The position numbers were made by a program, and so were the translations under genes. 64,000 nucleotides of DNA, taken from positions 2,480,001-2,544,000 of the forward strand of contig JAFEKX020000001.1 in assembly GCA_016893485.2 (NCBI GenBank), read 5' to 3'. Of this stretch, positions 37,388-47,190 are shown one piece after another. The notes beneath the pieces were generated by a model that searched no databases, was not told the DNA's origin, and was given only the letters and a program-made list of their open reading frames with translations. Numbering within the stretch: position 1 is the first letter of the stretch; each line of letters begins with the position of its first letter. This DNA comes from Streptomyces sp. P3 (GTDB taxonomy: Bacteria; Actinomycetota; Actinomycetes; Streptomycetales; Streptomycetaceae).

Positions 37388-38653
37388 TCACCACACCCGT
37401 ACCGACGCTCCCCCGCGCGAACACCGGACTCGTCGCGCCGGCCGGCGGTTCGGCGAGGGGCTCCGCGATCTCGCTCACCAGGGGGCCGACCTTCGCCGCG
37501 ATCGGGTCAAGGGCGTCGAGGTCGAAGCCGTACACGCGGGCCGCGTTGCCGCCGAGCATGGCGGCGACCTCGTCGCGCGGCACGCGCGCGTACGCGAAAC
37601 GGAGGCCCTCCCTGGAGTACGGGTACGTGCCCTCGTCGTGCGGGAAGTCGCTGCCCCACATGATCTTCTCGATGCCGATGCGGTCGCGCAGGGGCACTTC
37701 ATGGGGGCGCATGAAACTGGCGCCCACGAAGCAGTTGTCGCGCCATACCTCCGACGGACCCCTGCCCATGGAGGCGGCCAGTCCCGCGCCGAACTTGGAC
37801 TCCGCGGTCGACGCCTTCGTAGCCGCCGCGACCAGCCGCCCGTGGTAGTAGTCCAGCATGTCGAGCACCCCAGGTATCCACCCGGAGCCCTGCTCGGTCA
37901 GGACCAGTCGCAGGTCCGGGTGGCGGCGGAAGGCACCGCCGAAGATCAGGTGCCACAGGGCGCGGTGGGAGAACCATGTCGTCTCGACCATGTACACCGC
38001 GCGGGCGGCCGGTTCGTCGCCCAGGGGCGGGGACGCCGAGCCCGCGTGGTGGTTGACGGGGACGCCGAGTTCCGCGCACACGGCCCAGATCGGGTCGTAC
38101 GCCGACGAGTACAGCTCCGGCAGTCCGGAACCCGGAGGGTGCCCGGCAGCAGGAGACCGCCCCGGAGGCCCGCCGCGACCGCCCACCGGATCTCCTGGAC
38201 GGCCTCCTGGACGTCGTTCAGGAGGATCTGGAAAACGCCCGCCCGTCGGCCCGGTGCGGCCGAACAGAAGTCCGCCAGCCAGCGGTTGTGGGCGCGCAGG
38301 CCCGCCCAACGGCGGCGGAACTCCTCGGCGGTGGGCGCGGGCGCCATCAGGGAGCCGGACGGGAAGAACGGCGGGATGGTGTTCGGGAAGACGACCTCCG
38401 CGACGATCCCGTCCTGCTCCAGCTCCGCGATCCGCCGCGCGGAGTTCCAGTTCCGGTCGGCCGTGTCGGCGACCAGGTCCTCGTACGGATTGACGTACGT
38501 GGCCGCCCACGCGTCGAACTCGTCGTGGTACCGCTGCTCCAAGTACGGCCTGTAGTCGAGGAGATCGGCGCCCGCGTGGCAGTCGGCGGAGATGACCGTG
38601 TACCGGTCCGCGCCGCCGGGACCCACCGGGTCCAGGGAGTCCGTCGCGCTCAC
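37388..38653 (-). CDS. amidohydrolase family protein (COG2159 type), copy 1
   Basis: This TIM-barrel metal hydrolase of about 420 residues starts at a GTG overlapping the stop of the next upstream amidohydrolase. Its blocks are TVISADCHAGADLLDYRPYL, the histidine loop VPVNHHAGSASPPL, HPDLRLVLTEQGSGWIPGV and the metal aspartate in IMWGSDFPHDEGTYPYS. The first HxH of the superfamily is replaced by D-C-H. One indel near 38135 splits it. The frame stays open into the VIT gene; a stop at 37388 appears if one base is added just before it, and I use that end. The two copies probably act on related substrates or as a heteromer. Confidence 0.82.
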
Positions 38654-39933
38654 GTCGTCGCCCCCAGGACCGGGAAGTCGTGGTCGGTCAGCCAGTGCCG
38701 CCCCACCTCCCGCGAGCGCGCCCAGGACGCCCTCACGGCCTCCTGGTCGTCCTGCTGGCCGAGTTCGGCGGGGGTCGGGCCGATCCGGCGGGCCAGCGGG
38801 CCCAGCGCCGCCACGTCGAAGCCGAAGGCGTCCGCCGCCGCGAGGCCCAGCATGCGGCGGGTCTCGTCCACCGGGATGTCGTGGAAGGTGCGCTTCAGCC
38901 ACGCGCGTGTGTCGGGCCAGGTGCCCTCGGGGTGCGGGAAGTCGCTGCCCCAGAGGATGTTGTCGACGCCGATCTCGTAGCGCTGCGCCAGTTCACGACG
39001 CTTGGTGTTGGTCGCGCAGATGAAGACCTGGCGGTCGAGGTACTCGTGCGGCGGCCGCTTCAACTCCGCGAACGGCGACAGCTTCTTGCCGCCGTGGGCA
39101 CCCAGGTAGAGGCGGTCCATGAACCACAGCTGGTTCGGCAGCCACCAGCAACCCGACTCCGCCACACCGAACTTGAGACCCGGGTGGCGTTCGAAGACCC
39201 CGGACCAGAGCAGGAACCAGAGCGGCCGGGCGGGCCACCAGGTCACCTCGCTCACGTAGATGCCGAGGTGGTCGCCGTACTCATGGCGGGGCGCCGCCCC
39301 GGAGTGGGTCAGTACGGGCATCGCGCACTCGGCGGCGGCCGCCCACACGGGGTCGTAACGGCGGTCGTGGTAGGGCTCCTTGTCGACCCACATGGAGGGG
39401 ATCATCAGGGCGCCGAGGCCGGACTCCTTGGCGCGGTGGATCTCCGCGACGGCCTTCTCCGTAGGGGCCGTTATCGGCAACAGGGCGACTCCGCAGTGCC
39501 GTTCGGGGTGCTCGGAGACGAAGTCGGCGAGCCAGCGGTTGTGGGCCTGGGCGCCCGCCATGCCCAACTCGGGGTCCTGGTCCCCGGAGAGGCCGAGGCC
39601 CACTCCGAAGGGCGCGGCCGTCTGGCTGTCGACGGCGTCGGCGTCCGGGAAGACCACCTCGGCGGCCACCCCGTCCCCGTCCAGCTCCTTGAGGCGCTGC
39701 GCGCTGTCCCAACCGCCGCGCAGGCCCTCCTCGTTGTCGTGGAACCACTTGGCGGCGAACGCCTCGTTGCGGATGCCCAGCCGGGTCATCTCCTCGCGGC
39801 GCCGGTCGCGTCCGGCGAGGAACTCGTCGAAGTCCCGGTGGAACCGGGCGTCCAGATAGGGCCGGTACTCCTCGGTGGGCAGCCCGGCGTGGCAGTCGGA
39901 GGAGATGATCAGGTACGGCTCCTGGTCGGTCAC
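38650..39933 (-). CDS. amidohydrolase family protein (COG2159 type), copy 2
   Basis: This intact 427-residue metal-dependent hydrolase or decarboxylase relates to the ACMSD/amidohydrolase_2 group. It has LIISSDCHAGLPTEEYRPYL at the N-terminus, MPVLTHSGAAP with the barrel histidine, HPGLKFGVAESGCWWLPNQL and the catalytic aspartate region ILWGSDFPHPEGTWPDT. It shares the D-C-H variant with copy 1, from which it probably arose by duplication. GTG 39933 starts ten bases after the SDR stop. Substrate unknown; the setting with an SDR and an acetoacetate-decarboxylase-like enzyme suggests breakdown of a carboxylated ring or ketoacid. Confidence 0.9.
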   Translation of the reverse strand: MTDQEPYLIISSDCHAGLPTEEYRPYLDARFHRDFDEFLAGRDRRREEMTRLGIRNEAFAAKWFHDNEEGLRGGWDSAQRLKELDGDGVAAEVVFPDADAVDSQTAAPFGVGLGLSGDQDPELGMAGAQAHNRWLADFVSEHPERHCGVALLPITAPTEKAVAEIHRAKESGLGALMIPSMWVDKEPYHDRRYDPVWAAAAECAMPVLTHSGAAPRHEYGDHLGIYVSEVTWWPARPLWFLLWSGVFERHPGLKFGVAESGCWWLPNQLWFMDRLYLGAHGGKKLSPFAELKRPPHEYLDRQVFICATNTKRRELAQRYEIGVDNILWGSDFPHPEGTWPDTRAWLKRTFHDIPVDETRRMLGLAAADAFGFDVAALGPLARRIGPTPAELGQQDDQEAVRASWARSREVGRHWLTDHDFPVLGATT

Positions 39934-39943
39934 AACAGCCCCC

Positions 39944-40828
39944 TCAGTCCAGGATGAAGCTTTCGAGGTACGACGGGTTCGTCCGGTCGAGCATCGAGCC
40001 CGCCCGTGCCCGGATCTGGGCGTCGCTGTGCTCGCTCTCGGGCAGCATCCAGAAGCGGTCCGCGCGGATGCCGTCCACGACGAGCTCGGCGACCTCCTCG
40101 ACGGGCGTGAAGGCGACCTCCTTGCCGGCCTCCTTCATCGCGCTCTCCCACTGGCCGAGGCTGCGGTACGGCGTCCTGCGGGGGCGCTCCTTGGCGTACC
40201 GGGCGGGCCGGTTGCGGTGCGACTCCCACAGGCCGGTGCGCAGCATGTGCGGCCCCGGGAAGAGCACCGAGGCGCCCACGCACGCGTGCTCCGCCCTCAA
40301 GTGGGCGTACAGGGACTCGGTCATCGTCACGACGGCCGCCTTGGTGACGGCGTACACGGAAGCGGTGGGCAGCGGGGCGATCCCGCCGTCCCCGGAGGAC
40401 GTGTTGACGACATGACCGGGTTGACCGGACTTGATCATCCTCGGGACGAACGCCTGGATGCCGTGGAAGACTCCCCACACGTTGACGGCGAACGCCCACT
40501 GCCAGTCGTTCGGTTCGTGCTCCCACATGCGGCCCTCGGCACCCGAGCCGACCCCGGCGTTGTTGCACAGGACGTGGACGGCGCCGTACGTCTCGTAGGC
40601 CGACTCGGCCAGATCCAGGACCTGTTGGCGTACGCCGACGTCGACCACGCGCGCGTGCACGTCGGCTCCGTCGGCGCGCAGGTCGGCGGCGGCCTTGTCC
40701 AGGGCGCCCTGCTCGACGTCGGCGAGGACCACCTTGAGTCCCTCGGCGGCGAACCGCCGTGCCATCGCGAGCCCGATGCCACTCGCCGCCCCGGTGACGA
40801 CGGCGACCTGACCCTCCCTCAGCTCCAT
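39944..40828 (-). CDS. short-chain dehydrogenase/reductase in amidohydrolase operon
   Basis: This intact 294-residue classical SDR has GAASGIG cofactor motif (14-20), NNAGVGSG near residue 88, the serine strand HVVNTSSGDGG and the active-site YAVTKAAVVTMTE. The C-terminal part is longer than average, with a helical FTPVEEVAELVVDGIRADRF segment common in actinobacterial catabolic SDRs. Its ATG overlaps the TGA of the decarboxylase-like gene by one base. It presumably oxidises or reduces an intermediate passed between the neighbouring enzymes. Confidence 0.9.
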   Translation of the reverse strand: MELREGQVAVVTGAASGIGLAMARRFAAEGLKVVLADVEQGALDKAAADLRADGADVHARVVDVGVRQQVLDLAESAYETYGAVHVLCNNAGVGSGAEGRMWEHEPNDWQWAFAVNVWGVFHGIQAFVPRMIKSGQPGHVVNTSSGDGGIAPLPTASVYAVTKAAVVTMTESLYAHLRAEHACVGASVLFPGPHMLRTGLWESHRNRPARYAKERPRRTPYRSLGQWESAMKEAGKEVAFTPVEEVAELVVDGIRADRFWMLPESEHSDAQIRARAGSMLDRTNPSYLESFILD

Positions 40829-41625
40829 CAGACGCTCCCCTCGGGAGGCCCGTCGTGGATCTGGAGCGGGTCGTCGTAGCGCTGGTGGATGTACGGCAAC
40901 AGGGCCTGCGCGTCGACGCGTTCGACGACCTTGCCGCGCTGGTCGCTGGTCTTCTCGCCGATGGTGATGTCGACGAGGGTGCGCACGGGGAGGTCGGCGA
41001 CCGGGTCGTACATGGACTCGCGCAGGACGACGTCCCCGGTGACGCGTTCCAGTCGGCGGACCTTCTCGTTGCGCAGGCAGTGCACGAGCACCGGGTCGGC
41101 GTCGAAGCCCGAACCGTCCACCGCAGGAAGGAACTTGAAGTAGAAGTCGGTCTTCTGCGTCGGCCCCGGGAGGGGCAGTTCCTCGCTGACGGCGCCGCGG
41201 ACCTCGACGAAGGCGATGCCGTGCCGGGCCAGGGACGCGTGCACGACGAGGCCCACCCGCTCGACAGTCACCTCGCCGAGTTTCTTGGGCTCCCCGAAGA
41301 CCTCACGTCCGCCGGTGAGGGCCCGTTCGTGGGTCATCGGCATCACCAGGGGGTACCAGCCCTCGACGCCGTCGTGCGCGGCGGCGACCGCCAACGAGCC
41401 CGCGCCCAGGGGGTATCCGGTCAGTTCGACCTTGCTGATGTTCACCCGGACCAGGGGCCGCCCGGTGGGCTTGAGGGGCGGCGGCAGGACCGCCGCGACC
41501 GCGTCCGGGTCGCTCTCCCAGACGGCCACCACACCGGTGGACCAGATGTCCGGGAGTCTGGAACTCGTCGTGCGCGCGGCGGCGATCTCCGCCTCGGTCC
41601 GTGCCCCGTACCGTACGCGTGCCAT
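40828..41625 (-). CDS. acetoacetate decarboxylase (ADC) family protein
   Basis: This intact protein of about 265 residues contains the ADC fold. The key segment FGEPKKLGEVTVERVG carries the adjacent lysines equivalent to the Schiff-base lysine pair of clostridial acetoacetate decarboxylase. YPLVMPMTHERALTGGREVF and LVRVNISKVELTGYPLGAGS match the hydrophobic core. Other ADC-like enzymes are aldolase-dehydratases, so decarboxylation is not certain. The ATG at 41625 (MARVRYG) is used since upstream in-frame codons extend into the promoter. It is the first gene of the coupled operon ADC, SDR, two amidohydrolases and perhaps VIT. Confidence 0.87.
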   Translation of the reverse strand: MARVRYGARTEAEIAAARTTSSRLPDIWSTGVVAVWESDPDAVAAVLPPPLKPTGRPLVRVNISKVELTGYPLGAGSLAVAAAHDGVEGWYPLVMPMTHERALTGGREVFGEPKKLGEVTVERVGLVVHASLARHGIAFVEVRGAVSEELPLPGPTQKTDFYFKFLPAVDGSGFDADPVLVHCLRNEKVRRLERVTGDVVLRESMYDPVADLPVRTLVDITIGEKTSDQRGKVVERVDAQALLPYIHQRYDDPLQIHDGPPEGSV

Positions 41626-41798
41626 ACGCCGTACCGCCCTTCGTAGGCCGTCATCCGTCAGGCGGGCAGCACGGTCGCACCGGGCGGGCAAAAGGTCCAT
41701 AGCCACGCGCACGCGCATTCCGGCGGACCCGAACGGGCGGGCGGGGCGGGCGACCTGAGGGACAGGACTGTCAGTGGCGGCCCGTATCCTCAGTGACC

Positions 41799-42785
41799 AT
41801 GCTCGAAGACCACTCGCCCGCAGTGTCCGCAGCCACTCCGTGGCCGGCCGCGTATCCCCAGGGGTATGCGGTAGTTGACGTGGAGACCACCGGCCTGGCC
41901 CGGGACGACCGGATAATCTCCGCGGCCGTCTACCGCCTGGACGCGCTCGGCGAGGTCGAGGACCACTGGTACACGATGGTCAATCCGGAGCGCGATCCCG
42001 GCCCGGTGTGGATCCACGGTCTGACGAGTGACGTCCTGGAGGGCGCGCCCCTCTTCAAGGACATCGCCGACGAGTTCGCGACCCGCCTGGAGGGCCGCGT
42101 GCTGGTCGCGCACAACGCGGTCTTCGACTGGCAGATGATCGCGCGGGAGTACGCGCGCGTGCAGATCGATCCGCCGGTCCGTCAGCGGCTGTGCACCATC
42201 GCCCTGTCGAAGGAGCTGAGCCTCCCGCTGCCCAACCACAAACTGGAGTCCCTGGCCGCGCACTTCGGTGTCGTGCAGCAGCGCGCGCACCACGCGCTGG
42301 ACGACGCGCGCGTGCTCGCCGAGGCGTTCCGGCCCAGCCTGCACACGGCGGCCCGGGGCGGCGTACGGCTGCCGCTGCACGAGTGCCGGCCGCTGACCGA
42401 GTGGGCGGACCGGCCCGCGCCCCGGATCGGCCAGCAGGCGGGCGGCTACAGCGGCTACAGGGCGGGCAGTTGGCGCCCCGCGCGCAAGCGGCCCGCGTGC
42501 CCGTACCCGAACCCGGGGCGGTTCGAGGACGGCAGGCCGCTCAAGCAGGGGATGCGGATCGCGTTCTCCGGGGACACGTCCATCGAGCGCGAGCTGCTGG
42601 AGGACCGTGCCGTGGAGGCGGGTCTGCACGTCGCGACGAGCCTGTCCCGGCTGACCAGCCTCCTCGTCACGAACGACCCGGACTCGGGCACCTCGAAGGT
42701 CGTCAAGGCCAAGCAGTTCGGCACGCCGGTGGTGGACGAGGCGGCGTTCGGACAGCTGCTGCGGGACGTCGAGGCGGCGGACTGA
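41799..42785 (+). CDS. DEDDh 3'-5' exonuclease with C-terminal BRCT domain
   Basis: This intact protein of about 328 residues joins a DnaQ-like exonuclease to a BRCT domain. The exonuclease (about 20-190) has ExoI motif YAVVDVETTGLARDD, ExoII in VLVAHNAVFDWQMI and ExoIII HHALDDARVL. After a Pro/Arg-rich linker the BRCT-like domain (about 250-328) reads GMRIAFSGDTSIERELLED and LTSLLVTNDPDSGTSKVVKA. It probably trims DNA ends during repair or replication, with the BRCT domain targeting it. The ATG at 41799 has a GTG two codons upstream as an alternative. It is divergent from the ADC operon. Confidence 0.92.
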   Translation: MLEDHSPAVSAATPWPAAYPQGYAVVDVETTGLARDDRIISAAVYRLDALGEVEDHWYTMVNPERDPGPVWIHGLTSDVLEGAPLFKDIADEFATRLEGRVLVAHNAVFDWQMIAREYARVQIDPPVRQRLCTIALSKELSLPLPNHKLESLAAHFGVVQQRAHHALDDARVLAEAFRPSLHTAARGGVRLPLHECRPLTEWADRPAPRIGQQAGGYSGYRAGSWRPARKRPACPYPNPGRFEDGRPLKQGMRIAFSGDTSIERELLEDRAVEAGLHVATSLSRLTSLLVTNDPDSGTSKVVKAKQFGTPVVDEAAFGQLLRDVEAAD

Positions 42786-42864
42786 CCGTACGGACGGGTG
42801 ATTGTCGTACGACGCGCCCCGCGCGCGCTCGCCCGTGCCGGGTGGACGGCCCACCCTGTGGCGC

Positions 42865-43097
42865 ATGGCGAGATGTGAAGTGTGTGGCAATGACTACGGC
42901 ATGAGCTTCGAGGTGCACGCGCAGGGCGCGGTGCACGTCTTCGACTGCTTCTCCTGCGCGATCCACCGCATGGCCCCCATCTGCGAGCACTGCCGGGTGC
43001 AGATCATCGGCCAGGGCGTCGAGGTCGAGGGCCGCTGGTTCTGCGGGGGCCACTGCGCCCGGGCGGAGGGATGGTGGGGATCATCGACAAGGTGTGA
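42865..43097 (+). CDS. small cysteine-rich zinc-ribbon protein
   Basis: This protein of about 77 residues has four cysteine clusters: CEVCGNDYG, CFSCAIHRM, CEHCRVQIIG and CGGHCARAEG. The spacing fits two treble-clef or zinc-ribbon knuckles. I have seen similar proteins labelled prokaryotic metallothionein. One G is missing near 43070; restoring it gives the end MVGIIDKV and a stop at 43095. ATG 42865 follows CACCCTGTGG, a weak site. Function unknown; metal binding is likely from the cysteines. Confidence 0.7.
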
Positions 43098-43181
43098 GCC
43101 GCCGGTCTTCCGGAATCCGCGACCCGTATCCCTTCCGGTACCCCCTGAATGCGCCCCACGACCGAGTTGTACGGTCGTGGG

Positions 43182-43975
43182 GTGTACCGCTTCCTGATGT
43201 CCCGGCAGTGGGTGATCCTCGCGCTGATCACCCTCCTCCTGATCCCGACGATGATCAGGCTGGGCATCTGGCAGATGCACCGCTACGAGATGCGCAGCGC
43301 CCGCAACCAGCTGGTGACGGACGCGCTGCACGCCAAGCCGGTCCCCGTGGAGACGATCAGCTCCCCGGGCACGCGGTCACCCGTACGGAGAAGTACCGCA
43401 CCGTCACCGCGACGGGCACCTTCGAGACCTCCAGGGAAGTCGTCGTCCGGCGTCGCACCAATGACGACGGCGAGGTCGGCTTCCACGTCCTCACCCCGTT
43501 CGTGCTGACGGACGGCAAGGTCGTGTTGATCAACCGTGGATGGATCCCGGCGACAGGCGTGCAGACCGCGTTCCCGAAGATCCCGGCGCCGCCGAGCGGG
43601 AAGACGACCATCACGGGGCGTCTGATGGCCGACGAGACGACCGCCGCGAGCGGCATCAAGGACATCAAGGGCCTGCCCGACCGCCAGATCATGTTGATCA
43701 ACAGTGAGGAGCAGGCGCGGCGCCTGCACGCCACGGTGCTCGGCGGTTACGTGGAGCAGACCGCGCCGGATGCGAAGGGCGGCTCGCCGGAGCAGATCTC
43801 CGACCCGGGCAAGGAAGACGCCCCGCTGAACTACGCGTACATGATCCAGTGGTGGCTGTTCGCGGCGGCCGTGCCCGTCGGCTATGTGGTCCTCGCCCGC
43901 CGCGAGGCGCGCGACCGCCGGCAGGCGGCCGCGAAGGAAGAGGAGACGGCGGAGGCCGAGCCCGCGACCGTGTGA
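43182..43975 (+). CDS. SURF1-family cytochrome oxidase assembly protein
   Basis: SURF1 helps insert heme into cytochrome c oxidase. This protein of about 265 residues has the expected two terminal membrane spans, WVILALITLLLIPTMIRLGI and MIQWWLFAAAVPVGYVVLA. The extracellular domain lies between them, with VTATGTFETSREVVVRRRTN, FVLTDGKVVLINRGWIP and DAPLNYAYMIQWW near the end. One missing base near 43368 shifts frame after the first span. The GTG at 43182 is chosen (VYRFLMSRQW), since the preceding codons form an untranslated GTACGGTCGTGG stretch. Confidence 0.9.
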
Positions 43976-44046
43976 GCTGGGCCTCTCTTCACCCGCCCGG
44001 CCCCGAACCGGGATTGCTCCGTCGGCAGGGAGGGAACCCGCACCCC

Positions 44047-45835
44047 GTGCATCCACGTATCGAGGACTACGCCCTCATCGGCGACGAACAGACCGCGGCT
44101 CTGATCGGCATGGACGGCTCGGTCGACTGGCTGTGTCTGCCGCGCTTCGACTCGGCCGCCTGCTTCGCGCGACTGCTCGGCGACGAGGACAACGGCCACT
44201 GGCGCATCGCCCCCGCGGGAGCGGGACCGCTGCGCCCGCCGCGCCTACCGCCCCGACACCCTCGTTCTGGACACGGAGTGGGAGACCGCCGAGGGCACGA
44301 TCCGGGTCACCGACCTGATGCCCCAGCGCCACCGTGCCCCCGACGTCGTACGCATCGTCGAGGGCCTCAGCGGCCGGGTCACCGTCCGGAGCACCCTGCG
44401 GCTGCGCTTCGACTACGGCGCGGTCGTGCCGTGGATGCGCAGGTCCGACGGGCACCATGTGGCCGTCGCGGGCCCCGACTCGGTGTGGCTGCGCAGCGAG
44501 CCCAAAGTGCACACCTGGGGCGAGGACTTCAGCACCCACTCGGAGTTCACCGTCGAGGCCGGCGAGAAGGTCGCCTTCGTCCTCACCTGGCACCCCTCGC
44601 ACGAGCCCCGTCCGGCGCTCGTCGACCCGTACGAGTCGCTGCGCACCAGCGTCGCGGACTGGCAGCGCTGGGCGGCCCGCTGCCGCTACGACGGCCCCTA
44701 CAGGGACGTCGTCGTACGCTCCCTGATCACGCTCAAGGCCCTCACCTACCGTCCGACGGGCGGCATCGTCGCCGCGGCCACCACCCTCCCTCCCGGAGGA
44801 GATGGGCGGCATCCGCAACTGGGACTACCGCTACTGCTGGCTGCGCGACTCGACCCTCACCCTGGGCGCCCTGGTCTCGGCGGGCTACCACAAGGAGGCC
44901 GAGGCCTGGCGCGACTGGCTGCTGCGCGCGGTCGCGGGCGACCCGGCCGACCTGCAGATCATGTACGGCGTCGCGGGCGAGCGACGGCTCCCCGAGTTCG
45001 AGCTGCCGCACCTCTCCGGGTTCGGCGGTTCGGCGCCCGTGCGGATCGGCAACGGCGCCGTCAACCAGCTCCAACTCGACGTCTACGGGGGAGGTGATGG
45101 ACTCCTTGTGGCTGGCCCGGCGCGCGGGTCTGTCGCCCAAGCCGCACATGTGGTCCCTGCAGAGCGTCCTCCTGGACTGGCTGCGCGACCAGTGGAAGCA
45201 GCCGGACGAGGGCCTCTGGGAGGTGCGCGGCGGGCGCCGGCACTTCGTGCACTCCAAGGTGATGGTCTGGGTGGCCGCCGACCGCGCGGTGCGCACCCTG
45301 GAGGAGTACGCCGACCTCTCGGGCGATCTGGAGGGCTGGCGCGAACTGCGCGACGAGGTGCACCGGGAGGTGTGCGAGAAGGGCTACGACCCCGAACGCA
45401 ACACGTTCACGCAGTACTACGGGTCGCAGGAGCTCGACGCCGCCCTCCTGCTCATCCCCGCTTCGGCTTCCTGCCTGCCGACGACCCCGGGTGATCGGCA
45501 CGGTCGACGCGGTCCGCGAGGCACTCGGCCACGACGGCTTCGTACGCCGCTACGACACCGCGGCCGACACCCCCGTGGACGGACTCCCCGGCGACGAGGG
45601 CGCCTTCCTGGCCTGCTCCTTCTGGCTCGTGGACGCCCTCCAGATGACGGGCCGCGGGAAGGAGGCCCGCGTGCTGTTCGAGCGCCTGGTGGGCCTCGCG
45701 AACGACGTGGGGCTGCTCGCGGAGGAGTACGACCCGGTGGCGGGCCGTCAGCTGGGCAACTTCCCGCAGGCGTTCAGCCACATCGGCCTGGTGAACACCG
45801 CCCTCGCCCTGTTCGGGGACGAGGAGGCAGGATAG
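44047..45835 (+). CDS. glycoside hydrolase family 15 protein
   Basis: GH15 enzymes are glucoamylases, glucodextranases and actinobacterial trehalases. This cytoplasmic protein of about 597 residues begins VHPRIEDYALIGDEQTAALI with GMDGSVDWLCLPRFDSAACF, the standard GH15 start. It continues with IRNWDYRYCWLRDSTLTLGA (catalytic-domain arginine/aspartate block), MYGVAGERRLPEFELPHLSG and EEYDPVAGRQLGNFPQAFSH, which contains the usual second acid. Indels near 44225, 44795, 45090 and 45465 break it. No signal peptide is seen, which favours a trehalase-like intracellular role. GTG 44047 follows AGGGAGG. An SDR gene follows after five bases. Confidence 0.9.
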
Positions 45836-45840
45836 GGGCC

Positions 45841-46596
45841 ATGGATCTTGGACTGAAGGACCGGGTGTACGTCGTCACCGGCGCCACCCGCGGGCTCGGC
45901 AACGCCGCCGCGCGCGAGCTGCTGGCCGACGGCGCGAAGGTGGTCGTCACCGGGCGGGACGAGAAGCGGGCCGCCGACGCGGCGGCCGAGCTGGGGCCGA
46001 ACGCGGTCGGCGTGGCCGTCGACAACGCCGACGCGGAGGCACCCGCCCGGCTGATCGCCGCCGCGCGCGAGCACTTCGGGGGCTTCGAAGGCATCCTCGT
46101 GAGCGTGGGCGGCCCGCCGCCCGGGTTCGTCGCGGACACGACCGACGAGCAGTGGCAGACGTCGTTCGAGTCGGTGTTCCTGGGCGCGGTACGGGCTCGC
46201 CCGCGCGGCGGCCGAGGAGCTGGCGCCGGGCGGTGTCATCGGGTTCGTGCTGTCCGGTTCGGTGCACGAGCCGATCCCCGGGCTGACGATCTCCAACGCG
46301 CTGCGGCCCGGTCTCGCCGGGTTCGCGAAGTCCCTCGCGGACGAGCTGGGGCCGCGCGGCATCCGTGTCGTGGGGCTGCTCCCGGCCCGTATCGACACGG
46401 ACCGGGTGCGCGAGCTGGACGGCCTGTCCGCGGACCCGCAGGCCACGCGTGCGGCCAACGAGTCGCGGATCCCCTGCGGCGGTACGGGAGCGCGGACGAG
46501 TTCGGGCGGGTGGCGGCGTTCCTGCTGTCGCCGGCCGCGTCCTATCTGACGGGGATCATGGTCCCTGTGGACGGCGGTATGCGGCACGGCTTCTGA
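45841..46596 (+). CDS. short-chain dehydrogenase/reductase (downstream of GH15)
   Basis: This SDR of about 251 residues has the cofactor motif TGATRGLG, a middle VSVGGPPPGFVADTTDEQW in place of the NAG region, and a C-terminal LSPAASYLTGIMVPVDGGMR typical of the family. The usual Tyr-x3-Lys is not seen; its place is taken by SNALRPGLAGFAKSLADELG, as in 3-oxoacyl-ACP reductase-like divergent SDRs. Two compensating indels, near 46193 and 46478, enclose a shifted block. It starts five bases after the GH15 stop and is convergent with the AmaP gene. Confidence 0.83.
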   Translation: MDLGLKDRVYVVTGATRGLGNAAARELLADGAKVVVTGRDEKRAADAAAELGPNAVGVAVDNADAEAPARLIAAAREHFGGFEGILVSVGGPPPGFVADTTDEQWQTSFESVFLGAVRARPRGGRGAGAGRCHRVRAVRFGARADPRADDLQRAAARSRRVREVPRGRAGAARHPCRGAAPGPYRHGPGARAGRPVRGPAGHACGQRVADPLRRYGSADEFGRVAAFLLSPAASYLTGIMVPVDGGMRHGF

Positions 46597-46603
46597 CGTA
46601 CCG

Positions 46604-47190
46604 TCAACTGACCCTTTCCGCGCGGTGCTTGACGCCCGTCAGGCGGACCTCCGTCGGCAGGCTCTCCAGGCCCGCCGAATCGCGGGCGTGGGCGAGGGCG
46701 TTGGCCGTCAGGTGGTCGAGGGCGGCACCGGGGTCCACGTGCGGTTCCAGGCTGAGCTGGACGCGGGCCTCGGGGCCGTGCGGGTCCCGGCGAGCCGCAC
46801 GTGCGCGTGGGCCACGCCGTCCAGGTCGCCCGCGTCGCCGGCGAGGACGCCCTCCAGGGCCCGGCCCCGCAGCAGCGCGCCCTCACCGTCGCCGGTGCGG
46901 ACGGAGACCTCGGTGAGCCGACGCCTCCGCAGGACCGCGACGAGCCACCACAGGGCGAGCAGGACGAGGACCGCGAGCGCGGCGAGGACCGTGGGCCACC
47001 ACCAGCCGTCGCTCCGCCAGCGGGTGCGCCGGGCGGCGCTCAGCAGGACGTCGTGACGCCCGTCGTAGATCCACCAGGAGGGTGGCTTCGCGCCGAGGCC
47101 GACGGCCAGGACGGAGCCGCCGAACACGAGCAGTACGAGGCCCACGACACCGATCAGCACGCGGTTGACGATCCTGAGCACCGGCCTCAT
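46604..47190 (-). CDS. amaP: alkaline-shock membrane anchor protein AmaP
   Basis: AmaP anchors Asp23 proteins to the membrane in firmicutes. This protein of about 195 residues has two N-terminal spans, VLIGVVGLVLLVFGGSVLAV and WWWPTVLAALAVLVLLALWW, followed by a cytoplasmic domain starting RRRRLTEVSVRTGDGEGALL. One indel near 46780 splits off the C-terminal 60 residues (corrected ARVQLSLEPHVDPGAALDHL). Its ATG overlaps the DUF6286 stop, making it the last gene of a coupled row of envelope genes. Confidence 0.82.
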
